Below, piece after piece: positions 1 to 9,138 of a stretch of DNA of 34,736 nucleotides. A program made the position numbers and the translations under genes. Origin of the DNA: Bacteroidota bacterium (lineage in GTDB: Bacteria > Bacteroidota > Bacteroidia > Bacteroidales > JADFUO01); NCBI GenBank assembly GCA_030622635.1, contig JAUXFX010000011.1:1-34736 (forward strand), read 5' to 3'. The first letter of the stretch is position 1, and every line of letters starts with the position of its first letter. The notes under the pieces were generated by a model. That model made no database searches. It saw only the letters and a program-made list of their open reading frames with translations, and was not told the DNA's origin.

Positions 1-1793
1 AACCTGATTTTAACCATGATAATGCCGGTTACATCATCCTCACTACCCACAATAATAAAGCAAAACAAATTAATGATTCTAAGCTGAGCCGGTTAAAAGG
101 GAAAACCCATACTTTCGAAGCAGAAGTTTCCGGTAATTTCCCGGAATACACATATCCCACCGATTTTGAACTAAAGCTAAAAGCCGGAGCACAGGTAATG
201 TTTGTAAAAAATGACCCTAATCCGGCTAAGGAATTTTATAATGGGAAAATTGGAGCAATCACCAAAATTGATGATGATATTGTAACGGTAAATTGTGTTG
301 GTGATGAAGAATCAATAAATGTTATGCCCGTGGAATGGGAAAAAATGAAGTATAAGATTGATGAAGAAACCAAAGAAATTAAAGAAACCGTTGAAGGTAC
401 TTTTACACAATATCCGCTGAAGCTGGCATGGGCTATTACCATACATAAAAGTCAGGGATTGACTTTTGAGAAAGCAATTATTGATGCACAAGCTGCTTTT
501 GCACACGGACAGGTTTATGTGGCACTTAGTCGCTGCAAATCGTTGGAAGGTCTTGTTTTGAGTACACCCATTGGAGCACATAGCGTAAAACACGACAGAA
601 CCGTTGAAAGTTTCACGAAGCATTATGAAGAAAACCAACCTGACAGGATACAACTTGAAACATCAAAAAAAGCATATCAACAACAATTGTTAACCGGACT
701 TTTTGATTTTAATACTTTACAGAAATTTATATTTTTTTCCATTAAATTATTAAATGAATATTCCGGTAGTTTACAGGGAAACCCAAGGGTTATTTTTATA
801 GAAATGAACAAAAAGGTAAAAGAAGAGATAATAGATGTATCAGGGAAATTTCGCACCCAGCTTCTGAATTCGCTTTCAAAAGAGATTGATATGGAAAAAG
901 ATGCCACTTTACAAGACAGAATACAGAAAGCCGGCGTTTATTTTTCAGGAAAAATTGAAAAATTGGTTACAGATAAAATTGAAAATATTACGATAGAAAC
1001 AGACAATAAAGCAGCACGTAAATCGGTGAAAGATGTTGTTAATAAATTACTAATAGAGGCATTATTCAAATCAGCCTGTTTACAAGCCTGCCAAAAAGGT
1101 TTTATTGTGAAAGATTATATGGAGGCAAGAGCCAAAGCTTCCATTGATGATCATGCTTTAAAACCTGTCCGGAAAAAATCATCTGAAACGGTTGGCACCG
1201 ACATTACCCACCCTGATTTTTACAAGCATCTTAAAGCATGGCGTGATGCTAAAGCCGATGAACTTGATTGGGATGTTTATATGGTTTTACAGCTAAAAAC
1301 TATGAGGGAGTTGAGTACTAAACTACCTGTTACAAAACAGGCACTAAAAGCAATTAAAGGACTTGGGAAAAAGAAATTGGAAATGTTCGGTGATGATCTG
1401 CTTGAAATGATAATTTTATATTGCAAAGAAAATAATATCGAATACAATACTTACGAAGAACCCGAAATCTCTATTGAAGTCCCAAAGAAAAGCAGCAAGC
1501 AAATTAGCTTTGAACTGTGGAAAGCCGGAAAAACCATAGAAAATATTGCCAAAGAAAGACATTTTGCCACATCTACAATTGAAGGGCATCTTGCAAATTT
1601 TGTAGGCACAGGAGATATATCTGTTTATAAAATATTAAGTGCTGAAAAAATAAAACTCATATCAAATTTTTTTCAAAAGCAAAAGACCACCTTATTACTT
1701 GATGCAAAAATAGCTCTCGGTGAAGATGTTTCATACGGTGAGTTAAGTTTAGTTTTAGAGCATTTGAGGTTTAAGGGTGAGATAAAGGTTTAA
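1..1793 (+). CDS. PIF1-like DNA helicase with HRDC and HTH tail, 5' end outside window
   Basis: The reading frame is open from the window edge (first full codon at 3), so this is the C-terminal part of a larger gene; the Met codon at 198 is internal. The visible part starts in a helicase core. The motif AITIHKSQGLTFEKA and the following YVALSRCKSLEGLVL are the UvrD_C_2-type motifs V/VI found in PIF1/RecD-like superfamily 1B helicases. A long charged helical region follows. An HRDC-like domain then covers about codons 350-415 counted from 198 (WRDAKADELDW to LEMIILYCKE), and a predicted helix-turn-helix lies near the C-terminus (GKTIENIAKERHFATSTIEGHL). This architecture is common in Bacteroidota helicases of the PIF1 group. 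The likely role is ATP-driven unwinding in DNA replication or repair. The Walker A region lies outside the window, so the ATPase site cannot be checked. Confidence 0.85.
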   Translation, partial: PDFNHDNAGYIILTTHNNKAKQINDSKLSRLKGKTHTFEAEVSGNFPEYTYPTDFELKLKAGAQVMFVKNDPNPAKEFYNGKIGAITKIDDDIVTVNCVGDEESINVMPVEWEKMKYKIDEETKEIKETVEGTFTQYPLKLAWAITIHKSQGLTFEKAIIDAQAAFAHGQVYVALSRCKSLEGLVLSTPIGAHSVKHDRTVESFTKHYEENQPDRIQLETSKKAYQQQLLTGLFDFNTLQKFIFFSIKLLNEYSGSLQGNPRVIFIEMNKKVKEEIIDVSGKFRTQLLNSLSKEIDMEKDATLQDRIQKAGVYFSGKIEKLVTDKIENITIETDNKAARKSVKDVVNKLLIEALFKSACLQACQKGFIVKDYMEARAKASIDDHALKPVRKKSSETVGTDITHPDFYKHLKAWRDAKADELDWDVYMVLQLKTMRELSTKLPVTKQALKAIKGLGKKKLEMFGDDLLEMIILYCKENNIEYNTYEEPEISIEVPKKSSKQISFELWKAGKTIENIAKERHFATSTIEGHLANFVGTGDISVYKILSAEKIKLISNFFQKQKTTLLLDAKIALGEDVSYGELSLVLEHLRFKGEIKV

Positions 1794-1943
1794 ATCAATT
1801 TTAAAATTTGAAAATGTCCAAATTTTAAAAGAGATATTATTTAAAAAACACTCAATAATCAACACACAATAATCAATAAACAAGTAAGAAATGAAATTAA
1901 TCTTTACATGTTTAGTTTTATGAATTACAAACAGTTATTTTCT

Positions 1944-2123
1944 TTAAAATAATTCATTGATTAAATCTTCTTTGGATTTTTCAAAATGGCAAATCACAGC
2001 ATTCTTAATCATTGCTTTTAGTTCAGATAAAGTATCGGCTTCAGTAAAAATATTATCACCAAATGATTTTGCAGTATAACCGCCTTCCTGAGCTTCTTCA
2101 ACAATAAAGATTATTTCTTTCAT
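1944..2123 (-). CDS. Small HicB-like protein, apparently an orphan
   Basis: This is a complete 59-residue ORF beginning MKEIIFIVEEAQEGGYTAKS and ending in LINELF. The N-terminal beta hairpin with EEAQEGGYTAKSFGDNIFTEADTLSELKAMIKNAV matches the partial RNase H-like fold of HicB antitoxins. Short Bacteroidota members of this group are often mislabelled as 2-oxoisovalerate dehydrogenase fragments. A perfect TATATTTG -7 box lies at 2143-2150 on the minus strand. HicB proteins normally pair with a HicA toxin of about 60-80 residues, but no HicA-like ORF is visible on either side: the 150 bp downstream is non-coding and the upstream gene is a TPR protein. It is either a solitary antitoxin-like regulator or the remnant of a module. 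Family assignment is by pattern only. Confidence 0.6.
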   Translation of the reverse strand: MKEIIFIVEEAQEGGYTAKSFGDNIFTEADTLSELKAMIKNAVICHFEKSKEDLINELF

Positions 2124-2142
2124 TTTATTTTATTTTTTGATG

Positions 2143-2150
2143 CAAATATA
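2143..2150 (-). promoter_or_regulatory. Bacteroidota-type -7 box for the HicB-like gene
   Basis: Read on the minus strand the sequence is TATATTTG, a perfect match to the Bacteroidota -7 consensus TAnnTTTG. It ends 19 bp before the ATG. A TTTG word lies about 19 bp further upstream and could act as the -33 element. Confidence 0.45.
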
Positions 2151-2196
2151 CAAAAATAAATATTGCAAATTTACACTATGCATTTTTTACTTTACT

Positions 2197-4269
2197 TTAA
2201 AAACGATTCAGAAATCCCGTTAAATTTTCATCTCTTGTTAAATTGAGTTTTTTTCTTAAACGGGAGCGTGTAATGTCAACACTTTCGGATTGAGTCATAG
2301 TGATGGAGGCTATATCTTTGCTGCTCATGCCAAGTTTGAGCATGGCGCATATTTTTCTTTCGGTGTTTGTCAGATCAGGAAACCTTTTATCTATATTTTT
2401 ATAAAAGTTTTCATGTACCCGGGCAAATCGAATTTCAAATTCTTTCCAGCTTGTTTCATCTAAGTTTTGTTTAAGCTCGCCAATTACATTACGTATCATA
2501 TTCATATTTGCCTGTTTGAAATTTTCCGAACTTTTTGAAAGTTTATGAGCAACTTTACTTATTACCTGGTTCTTGACATAAATACTGCTGACATTACAAA
2601 CCAGTTCCCTGTTCTTCAACTCCAGTTCCTTTCGTAAGTTTTCGGCTTCCTGTTTTAATATCTTTTCTTTTTGCTTTTTTGTTTTCTGGATAAAAAAGAT
2701 AAAAGTTGCTGCGACTAAAATTAGCAGACCTCCAATTATCAACGATAAAACAAGCTGGCTTTTCTTTTTCAAAACAAGAGCTTTCTGGGTTTTTATTTCC
2801 TGTTCTTTTTTATCAACATCATATTTTATTTGCAGTTCTTCTATTTTACTGTTACTTTCCTTATTTATAATGCTGTCTTTTATCTCGGAATAAAGTTTAT
2901 AATATTCTAATGATTTTTTATAATTAGTTTCTGATAATAATAAGTCGGATAATAACTTGTATCCGTTTTTTTCATTGCTTTTATCGCCAATCTCCTTTGT
3001 AATTTCCAGCCCTCTTGTAAAATATTCTTTTGCTTCATTGAATTTTCTCAAATCAAAATATACCTGGCCCAGTCCGTATAATGCTTCCGAATATGAGCTT
3101 TTATTTTGTAGTGTTTTATAGGTCTTTGCAGCTTTAGTAATCATGAAAACTGCAGAATCGTATTTATTAAGTTTATTATAAATATTTCCGAGGTTAAGCT
3201 GTGAATTTGCAATATCGTTAGGTGAAGCAACACTATTTTTAGATTCTTTTTTCTTTAGCGATTCGTAAGCATAAAAATATGCTGAATCATATTTTTTAAG
3301 ATTCAGGTAAACTTCAGCAATGTTATTAAATGAATAAGCAATTCCGAGATTATTAACCGAGTCAATATCATCGCCACTTCCCACGCCATTTCTAATGCTC
3401 CATCTTATATAATCTTCACGAATTTTAAGAGCTATTTTATGATAATGCAATGCTTTGCGATAGCCACCGAGTTTAATGTAAATATTTCCTATCAATTCAT
3501 TACAATTCCAGATATTTGCCACATAATTTAATTGTTCCCAGTATTTAAGCGACCTCAAAATATATTCAACGGCTTTTTCATAATTACTCAAATATAGTTC
3601 TGTTAATCCAATATGATACAAAGAAGTTCCGGTTTCAGGTATAAAATCTAATCTTTGATTAATCTTTAAAGCCAGATAATAGTATTTTATTGCTTCGGTA
3701 AACTCGTTTTTAATCATGTAAATAAGACCTAATCTTTCATAAACCGCTGCTTTCCCATAATCACAATCAATTTCATTAAACTTTTGTAAAGCAATATTTT
3801 GATATTTTTCAGCTTCTGCATAATTATTCATCTTTAAAAAAACATAACCTATTTCACTGTAAGAAAATCCAACAGCTTTTTTCAGGTTATTTTTTTCGCA
3901 GTATTCCAATACCTTTTTCACTCTGCTTATGGCTTCATCAAATTTTTTATTTCTAACTAAAAAACTTATTAAGCCATCGAAAGTGTTTTTTTCATGGAAA
4001 TGAAGATTTAATTTCTCGGATATACTAATTGACTCTTTAAAATAATTGAATGACTTTACTGAATCTATTATTGAATATTCGTTTATAAGTGTATTTAAAA
4101 CTTTTACTTTTTCTTCTCCTTTTGTCTTTTTAAGTATTGTTTCAAGACTGTCAATATTTGCTGTTTGTGCATTTAATATAAATTGAGTGAATAAAAGAAA
4201 AAACAAAAAAATAACCGGTTTAAAATTTCTAGTTTTTTTCAAATTATTTTTAAATTCTGAAGATTTCAT
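2197..4269 (-). CDS. Membrane-anchored TPR protein with C-terminal LuxR-like HTH
   Basis: The 690-residue protein has a hydrophobic N-terminal signal segment (about residues 18-35, ending near NAQT). A long array of tetratricopeptide repeats follows (for example YAEAEKYQNIALQKF, YEKAVEYILRSLKYW, FNEAKEYFTRGLEI). A single transmembrane helix lies at about 506-528, then a coiled coil of about 30 residues, and a helix-turn-helix at about 632-683 (LTNTERKICAMLKLGMSSKDIASI...). This layout is common in Bacteroidota and is thought to couple periplasmic TPR interactions to cytoplasmic DNA binding, though the ligand is unknown. The gene starts 30 bp after the SAM hydrolase gene on the same strand, so the two may be cotranscribed. 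There is no receiver or kinase domain. Function beyond a putative regulator is inference. Confidence 0.85.
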   Translation of the reverse strand: MKSSEFKNNLKKTRNFKPVIFLFFLLFTQFILNAQTANIDSLETILKKTKGEEKVKVLNTLINEYSIIDSVKSFNYFKESISISEKLNLHFHEKNTFDGLISFLVRNKKFDEAISRVKKVLEYCEKNNLKKAVGFSYSEIGYVFLKMNNYAEAEKYQNIALQKFNEIDCDYGKAAVYERLGLIYMIKNEFTEAIKYYYLALKINQRLDFIPETGTSLYHIGLTELYLSNYEKAVEYILRSLKYWEQLNYVANIWNCNELIGNIYIKLGGYRKALHYHKIALKIREDYIRWSIRNGVGSGDDIDSVNNLGIAYSFNNIAEVYLNLKKYDSAYFYAYESLKKKESKNSVASPNDIANSQLNLGNIYNKLNKYDSAVFMITKAAKTYKTLQNKSSYSEALYGLGQVYFDLRKFNEAKEYFTRGLEITKEIGDKSNEKNGYKLLSDLLLSETNYKKSLEYYKLYSEIKDSIINKESNSKIEELQIKYDVDKKEQEIKTQKALVLKKKSQLVLSLIIGGLLILVAATFIFFIQKTKKQKEKILKQEAENLRKELELKNRELVCNVSSIYVKNQVISKVAHKLSKSSENFKQANMNMIRNVIGELKQNLDETSWKEFEIRFARVHENFYKNIDKRFPDLTNTERKICAMLKLGMSSKDIASITMTQSESVDITRSRLRKKLNLTRDENLTGFLNRF

Positions 4270-4299
4270 AAAATTAATATTATACCTATAAAATCACCC

Positions 4300-5076
4300 T
4301 CATCCTTCAAATTCGATCATTACAGTATCATTAATTCCTAATCCTAACAAGCCGCTTGCATTGCCTTGGTTGATAGCAATTTCCAAATGACCATTTGAAC
4401 CAAAAATAGCTACGATCTCTCCTACAGGAACATCATTGTATGATTTATAGATTTTATTTATGCTTTCGCCACGAAACAAAACTGAGAATTTTCTGCCTTT
4501 ACCAATTTTCTTAAATAACTGTTCGGTTATATTAGTAATTACATTTTCAAAAGAATCAATGTAAATTATTATGCCTTTAATAATATTTTTTTCAACTGCA
4601 GGTTTGAATAATATTTTTTCATTTACTTTTTTTCTTTCAACGCCCAAATCTTCAATTTTTTTTCCCTCTGCAAGATGTATTGCAGCTTTAACAAACCTGT
4701 CGCGTGTAGAAAATGTAAAATAATCCGAATCCAGCATAATGTTTAATTCAATAATTTTTTTTGGTGGTTTGTCAAAGATCATTGAAAAAATTCCATTATC
4801 AGTGCCAATAAAATAATGATCATCAATAAAGACAACAGTATGAGGATTTTTATCAGATTCTTCGGTATTCACACCGATAATATGAATAGTGCCTTTGGGA
4901 AAATTCTTATAACAATTCTTCAGAATAAAAGCAGCTTGTTCAATATTGAACGGGGCAACCTGATGTGAAATATCTATAATTTTTACATCAGGAAGCTGAT
5001 TTAAGATACTTCCCTTTACTGCTCCAATATAATGATCACTGTGTCCCCAGTCGCTTGTTAAAGTTATTATTGGCAT
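4300..5076 (-). CDS. SAM hydroxide adenosyltransferase (DUF62 family)
   Basis: The 258 residues match the SAM-dependent halogenase/hydrolase superfamily. The start is MPIITLTSDWGHSDHYIGAVKG, with the family's conserved N-terminal Asp in TSDWG. The middle has ISHQVAPFNIEQAAFIL and FIGTDNGIFSM. The C-terminal domain has YIDSFENVITNIT, the typical region containing (S/F)xNxxTN. Non-halogenating members hydrolyse S-adenosylmethionine to adenosine and methionine with an activated water. Length fits the family, and the insertion that marks the fluorinase is not evident. It leads a possible two-gene unit with the TPR protein. The physiological role of DUF62 proteins is poorly defined, so I give no pathway. 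Confidence 0.88.
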   Translation of the reverse strand: MPIITLTSDWGHSDHYIGAVKGSILNQLPDVKIIDISHQVAPFNIEQAAFILKNCYKNFPKGTIHIIGVNTEESDKNPHTVVFIDDHYFIGTDNGIFSMIFDKPPKKIIELNIMLDSDYFTFSTRDRFVKAAIHLAEGKKIEDLGVERKKVNEKILFKPAVEKNIIKGIIIYIDSFENVITNITEQLFKKIGKGRKFSVLFRGESINKIYKSYNDVPVGEIVAIFGSNGHLEIAINQGNASGLLGLGINDTVMIEFEG

Positions 5077-5117
5077 ATATAATGAGTAATAAAAAATTAA
5101 ATTAAATTTGCAGTATT

Positions 5118-5125
5118 CAAAAATA
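5118..5125 (-). promoter_or_regulatory. Possible -7 box upstream of the SAM hydrolase gene
   Basis: On the minus strand the sequence reads TATTTTTG, fitting TAnnTTTG, 41 bp before the ATG. It sits inside a short palindromic run (GTATTCAAAAATAC), and no clear -33 TTTG is seen, so support is modest. Confidence 0.3.
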
Positions 5126-5198
5126 CAAATAATATTATTGATTATGGTCTAAAAAGTAAAAAAATTGAAATGATAGCCATCGGATGACTATTTAGCTT

Positions 5199-5341
5199 GT
5201 CCATAAAGTCAATTATGTTGATACTATTTTAGATTTTAGATTTTAGATTTTAGATTTTTTAATCCACTGATAATCAACACTATTTTAAATTTTAAATCTG
5301 AATTCTAAAATCTAAAATTATTAAAACGTAACTTTATGGAC
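5199..5341. repeat. Foldback element with GTCCATAAAGT ends and internal heptamer repeats
   Basis: The element is bounded by GTCCATAAAGT (5199-5209) and its exact reverse complement ACTTTATGGAC (5331-5341). Inside are four head-to-tail copies of AGATTTT (5231-5258). These are followed by a run of degenerate 7-bp units (5282-5323: ATTTTAA twice, ATCTGAA, TTCTAAA, ATCTAAA, ATTATTA) that is partly complementary to the first block. The whole 143 bp could fold into a long hairpin. It fills most of the spacer between the divergent SAM hydrolase and phoH genes. No coding capacity is seen. It resembles a MITE-like or repetitive extragenic element. Confidence 0.6.
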
Positions 5342-5372
5342 TGACTCTATTTAATTATTATATATTTTTTTT

Positions 5373-6317
5373 ATGAGCGAAAAAATCATTAGCATTGAAT
5401 CATACAACCCTGTTGAAATTTATGGGGTAAATGACACAAATCTTGAACTGTTTAAAAAATTCTTTCCTAAACTAAAAATAATTGCCAGAGGTGATATGAT
5501 CAAAATTATTGGTGATGAAAAACAGGTAAATAATTTTGATAAAAAATTTTCACTGCTTCTTTTGGTTTATGACAAATTTGGAAAAATATCTGAAAATGAC
5601 ATTCTACAATTGATGGAATCTGAAGAAAACCACTTTCTTACAAATACCGAAAAAAACAATGATATTCTTGTTCATGGCAGGAACGGCTTACTGGTTAAAG
5701 CCCGGACAGTAAACCAACGCAAGATGGTTGAAAGTTGCAAAAATAACGACCTGATAATTGCAATTGGTCCGGCCGGAACCGGAAAAACATACACTGCCGT
5801 TGCCCTGGCTGTAAAGGCATTAAAAAATAAACAAGTCAAACGGATTGTTCTGACCCGACCGGCAGTTGAAGCAGGTGAAAATCTTGGCTTTTTACCGGGT
5901 GATCTTAAGGATAAATTAGACCCTTATCTGCAACCTTTATATGATGCTTTGCGCGATATGCTTTCTACTCAAAAACTATTATCATATTTGGAAGACGGAA
6001 CCATTGAAATTGCTCCGCTGGCATTTATGAGAGGAAGAACTCTTGACAATGTGTTTGCAATTTTGGATGAAGCCCAAAATGCTACCCAAAACCAGTTAAA
6101 AATGTTCCTTACCAGAATGGGACGCTCAGCAAAATTTATCGTTACCGGCGATATTACCCAAATTGACCTGCCGCAAAATCAAAGCTCAGGATTGGTTCAT
6201 GCAAAAACAATTTTAAAAAATATTCCAGGAATAAGCTTTATTTTCCTTGACGAAAGAGATATTATCAGGCACAGATTAGTAACAAAAATCATTAAAGCTT
6301 ATCAGGAAAATAAATAA
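5373..6317 (+). CDS. phoH: PhoH-family ATPase
   Basis: The 314-residue protein has Walker A GPAGTGKT (residues 132-139), a conserved [18 protein letters not shown] block, Walker B in [12 protein letters not shown] (about 227-239) and [13 protein letters not shown]. These are the hallmarks of the PhoH/PhoL ATPase family, and the length matches. PhoH-like proteins are cytoplasmic P-loop ATPases; in many bacteria they are linked to RNA metabolism and ribosome maturation together with YbeY, but the exact role is unsettled. It is the first gene of a tight plus-strand run: purC starts 16 bp after its stop. The ATG at 5373 follows a T-rich tract with no Shine-Dalgarno sequence, which is usual for this phylum. 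Confidence 0.93.
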   Translation: MSEKIISIESYNPVEIYGVNDTNLELFKKFFPKLKIIARGDMIKIIGDEKQVNNFDKKFSLLLLVYDKFGKISENDILQLMESEENHFLTNTEKNNDILVHGRNGLLVKARTVNQRKMVESCKNNDLIIAIGPAGTGKTYTAVALAVKALKNKQVKRIVLTRPAVEAGENLGFLPGDLKDKLDPYLQPLYDALRDMLSTQKLLSYLEDGTIEIAPLAFMRGRTLDNVFAILDEAQNATQNQLKMFLTRMGRSAKFIVTGDITQIDLPQNQSSGLVHAKTILKNIPGISFIFLDERDIIRHRLVTKIIKAYQENK

Positions 6318-6333
6318 TTTAATAAATGTAATT

Positions 6334-7296
6334 ATGAAAAATGCAATAACAAAAACAAACTTCAACTTTCCGGGACAAATAAATTTGTATAAAGGCAAAG
6401 TAAGAGACGTTTATAATATCAATGAAGAATTACTGGTAATGATAGCAACTGATCGCATTTCGGCTTTTGATGTTGTCCTGCCAAAAGGAATTCCATATAA
6501 AGGGCAGGTTCTGAATCAAATAGCTGCAAAATTCCTGGATGCAACCAAAGACATTGTTCCAAACTGGAAAATTGCTGTTCCTGATCCGATGGTAACTGTC
6601 GGGAGATTTTGTGAGCCATTTAAAGTTGAAATGGTTATACGTGGTTATTTGTCAGGACATGCTTGGCGCGAATACAAGCAAGGTAAAAGGACAATATGTG
6701 GTATGCCAATGCCTGATGGAATGAAGGAAAATGACAAGTTCCCCGAACCTGTCATTACTCCTACAACTAAAGCTGACATAGGTCATGATGAGGATATTTC
6801 AAAAAGGGAAATTGTTGAAAGTCATTTGGTTTGTGGCATGGATTATATGATACTTGAACAATACACAAATAAACTATTTGAGAGAGGTACGGAAATTGCA
6901 GAAAAAATGGGTTTGATATTGGTTGACACTAAATATGAATTTGGTAAAGTTGGTGACAAAATTTATCTGATTGATGAAATTCATACACCGGATTCATCAA
7001 GATATTTTTATAAAGAAGGCTATGAAGAACGGCAGGCTAAAGGTGAACCTCAAAAGCAACTTTCAAAAGAATTTGTCAGAGAGTGGTTAATGGAAAACGG
7101 CTTTCAGGGTAAAGAAGGGCAGCAGATACCAGAAATGACAGATGAATTTGTCAACCTTGTTTCAGACAGGTACATTGAATTGTATGAAAATATTACAGGT
7201 GATGAGTTTGAAAAATCTGATGTAACAAATGTTCTGTCAAGAGTTGAAAATAACATTCTTGAATTTCTCTCCAAATACAAATCATCAAACAAATAA
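6334..7296 (+). CDS. purC: Phosphoribosylaminoimidazole-succinocarboxamide synthase
   Basis: This enzyme joins CAIR and aspartate with ATP to make SAICAR in purine biosynthesis. The 320 residues carry the SAICAR synthetase signatures: [12 protein letters not shown] near the N-terminus, [34 protein letters not shown], and LVDTKYEFG followed by [13 protein letters not shown]. The length and the insertion [22 protein letters not shown] are typical of the longer form found in Bacteroidota and yeast rather than the 240-residue E. coli form. It is cotranscribed with phoH (16-bp gap) and followed after 11 bp by an aminotransferase gene. Confidence 0.96.
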   Translation: MKNAITKTNFNFPGQINLYKGKVRDVYNINEELLVMIATDRISAFDVVLPKGIPYKGQVLNQIAAKFLDATKDIVPNWKIAVPDPMVTVGRFCEPFKVEMVIRGYLSGHAWREYKQGKRTICGMPMPDGMKENDKFPEPVITPTTKADIGHDEDISKREIVESHLVCGMDYMILEQYTNKLFERGTEIAEKMGLILVDTKYEFGKVGDKIYLIDEIHTPDSSRYFYKEGYEERQAKGEPQKQLSKEFVREWLMENGFQGKEGQQIPEMTDEFVNLVSDRYIELYENITGDEFEKSDVTNVLSRVENNILEFLSKYKSSNK

Positions 7297-7307
7297 TCTA
7301 TATAAAT

Positions 7308-8537
7308 ATGATACCTTTCTCTCCACCTCGCATGGATCAAAAAATTATTGAAGAAGTAATTGATACTCTGAAATCAGGGTGGATAACTACAGGTCCGAAA
7401 ACAAAATTGTTTGAAAAAAATATCACAGAATATGCCGGACATAAAAAAACTTTATGCGTAAGTTCAGGTTCTGCCGGATTGGAATTAATGCTAAGATGGT
7501 TCGGCGTAAATGAAGGAGATGAAGTTATATTGCCTGCATATACATATTCGGCAACAGCAAATGTAATTATTCATTGCGGGGCAAAGCCGGTATTTGTTGA
7601 TATTAATAAAAATGATTTTAATATCTCGGTTAAGGAAATTGAAAAAGCAATAACTAACAAAACAAAAGTTATTATGCCTGTTGACCTTGCAGGATTTCCA
7701 TGCGATTATAATGAAATTAATGCTTTGGTCAGAAAAGAAAAGATCAGAAAAAAATTCCATCCGAAAAGCAAAGAACAAGAAAAGTTAGGAAGGATACTAA
7801 TTTTAGCTGATGCTGCACATTCAATCGGAGCTGAATACTATGGGAAAAAAACAGGAAACTTAACCGACATCACCGTGTTTTCATTTCATGCAGTAAAAAA
7901 CCTTACTACTGCCGAAGGAGGAGCTGTTTGTTTGAATTTACCCGAAGCTTTTGACAATCAGAAAGTTTATAATTATCTTAATATAAAATCTCTTCACGGA
8001 CAAACCAAAGATGCATTAGCCAAAGCTAAAGTCGGTAACTGGAGATACGACATTATTGAAGCGGGTTATAAATACAATATGACCGATATGCAGGCATCTA
8101 TTGGATTGATTGAACTGGCTCGTTATGATGAAGATATGCTTGTAAAAAGAAAAAATATTTTTGATGATTATTCAGCAGCATTTTCAAAATTTAACCGGGC
8201 ACAACTACCTGTTTATAAAACAGAAAACAAAATCTCATCATACCATGTTTATCTTTTAAGAATTAAGAATATCAACGAAAGGCAAAGAGATAAAATCATA
8301 CAATTAATTTTCGAAAAAGGTGTTTCGGTAAACGTTCATTTTATTCCGTTACCTATGATGACCTACTATAAAAATCTTGGATATGATATAAATAATTATC
8401 CTGTTTCTTTCGACAATTATTCAAGAGAAATCAGTTTGCCTGTTTATTATGACCTGACAAAAAAAAATGTTAAAAAAATAATTGATGCAGTTATAAAATC
8501 TGTAGAAGAAGTGCTTTCACAGATATCTGAAAAATAA
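7308..8537 (+). CDS. DegT/DnrJ/EryC1/StrS-family sugar aminotransferase
   Basis: This is a PLP-dependent aminotransferase that typically acts on nucleotide-linked 4-keto or 3-keto sugars. Its 409 residues have the expected landmarks: VSSGSAGLELML (phosphate-binding loop, about 51-62), LADAAHSIGA with PLP-ring Asp168, and SFHAVKNLTTAEGGA with the Schiff-base lysine Lys197. The C-terminal part has SYHVYLLRI. The gene is followed after 7 bp by a phosphoglycosyl transferase. The pair resembles a PglE/PglC-type step in which an amino sugar is made and its phosphate moved to undecaprenyl phosphate. The sugar cannot be told from the sequence, and dehydratase and acetyltransferase partners are not in the window. 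Confidence 0.92.
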   Translation: MIPFSPPRMDQKIIEEVIDTLKSGWITTGPKTKLFEKNITEYAGHKKTLCVSSGSAGLELMLRWFGVNEGDEVILPAYTYSATANVIIHCGAKPVFVDINKNDFNISVKEIEKAITNKTKVIMPVDLAGFPCDYNEINALVRKEKIRKKFHPKSKEQEKLGRILILADAAHSIGAEYYGKKTGNLTDITVFSFHAVKNLTTAEGGAVCLNLPEAFDNQKVYNYLNIKSLHGQTKDALAKAKVGNWRYDIIEAGYKYNMTDMQASIGLIELARYDEDMLVKRKNIFDDYSAAFSKFNRAQLPVYKTENKISSYHVYLLRIKNINERQRDKIIQLIFEKGVSVNVHFIPLPMMTYYKNLGYDINNYPVSFDNYSREISLPVYYDLTKKNVKKIIDAVIKSVEEVLSQISEK

Positions 8538-8544
8538 AATAAAT

Positions 8545-9138
8545 ATGCTAAAAAGACTGTTTGATCTTTTTTTCTCTTTAATCGGATTAATAATATTATC
8601 ACCTTTGATTTTTATTATTTCTATCCTGATAATTATTGATTCAAAAGGGGGTGTTTTTTATAAGCAAAAACGAGTCGGGAAAAATAACAGGGATTTTTCT
8701 TTAATCAAGTTCAGAACCATGAAAACCGGTGCCGACATGCAGGGTTTGCTTACTGTTGGCAGTAAAGACAGCAGAGTAACAAAAACCGGATATTTCTTAA
8801 GAAAACACAAGTTGGATGAGCTGCCACAATTAATAAATATTTTAAAAGGAGATATGAGTTTTGTGGGTCCAAGACCAGAAGTCAGGAAATATGTTGAACT
8901 TTATAATAAAAGACAAAAACAGGTTTTGAAAGTAAAACCCGGACTTACCGATTATGCTTCATTAGAATATATTAATGAAAGTGATATTTTAAGCAAGGCA
9001 GCCAATCCCGAAAAAGTCTATATTGAAAAAATTATGCCAGCCAAGCTTGAACTCAATTTAAAATACATTACTGATTCCGGCATAAAGACTGATATGAAAA
9101 TTATTTATAAAACCTTGAGAAAAATATTATTTATTTAA
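8545..9138 (+). CDS. Small monotopic phosphoglycosyl transferase (bacterial sugar transferase)
   Basis: The 197-residue protein belongs to the WcaJ/PglC superfamily (bacterial sugar transferase). It has one N-terminal hydrophobic re-entrant helix (about 11-31, with a Pro at 20), VFYKQKRVGKNNRDFSLIKFRTMK, the catalytic Asp91-Glu92 dyad in KLDELPQL, and GDMSFVGPRPE. The short length matches PglC-like enzymes rather than the large WbaP/WcaJ forms. It would transfer a sugar phosphate from UDP-sugar to undecaprenyl phosphate at the inner membrane, starting a polysaccharide, O-antigen or glycoprotein glycan. It closes the phoH-purC-aminotransferase run. Its last 12 bp overlap the convergent gene on the other strand. 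Confidence 0.93.
   Translation: MLKRLFDLFFSLIGLIILSPLIFIISILIIIDSKGGVFYKQKRVGKNNRDFSLIKFRTMKTGADMQGLLTVGSKDSRVTKTGYFLRKHKLDELPQLINILKGDMSFVGPRPEVRKYVELYNKRQKQVLKVKPGLTDYASLEYINESDILSKAANPEKVYIEKIMPAKLELNLKYITDSGIKTDMKIIYKTLRKILFI

Noticed and set aside
198-200. ATG at 198 as the start of the first gene
   Set aside because: The same frame is open to the window edge and encodes helicase sequence, so this Met is internal.
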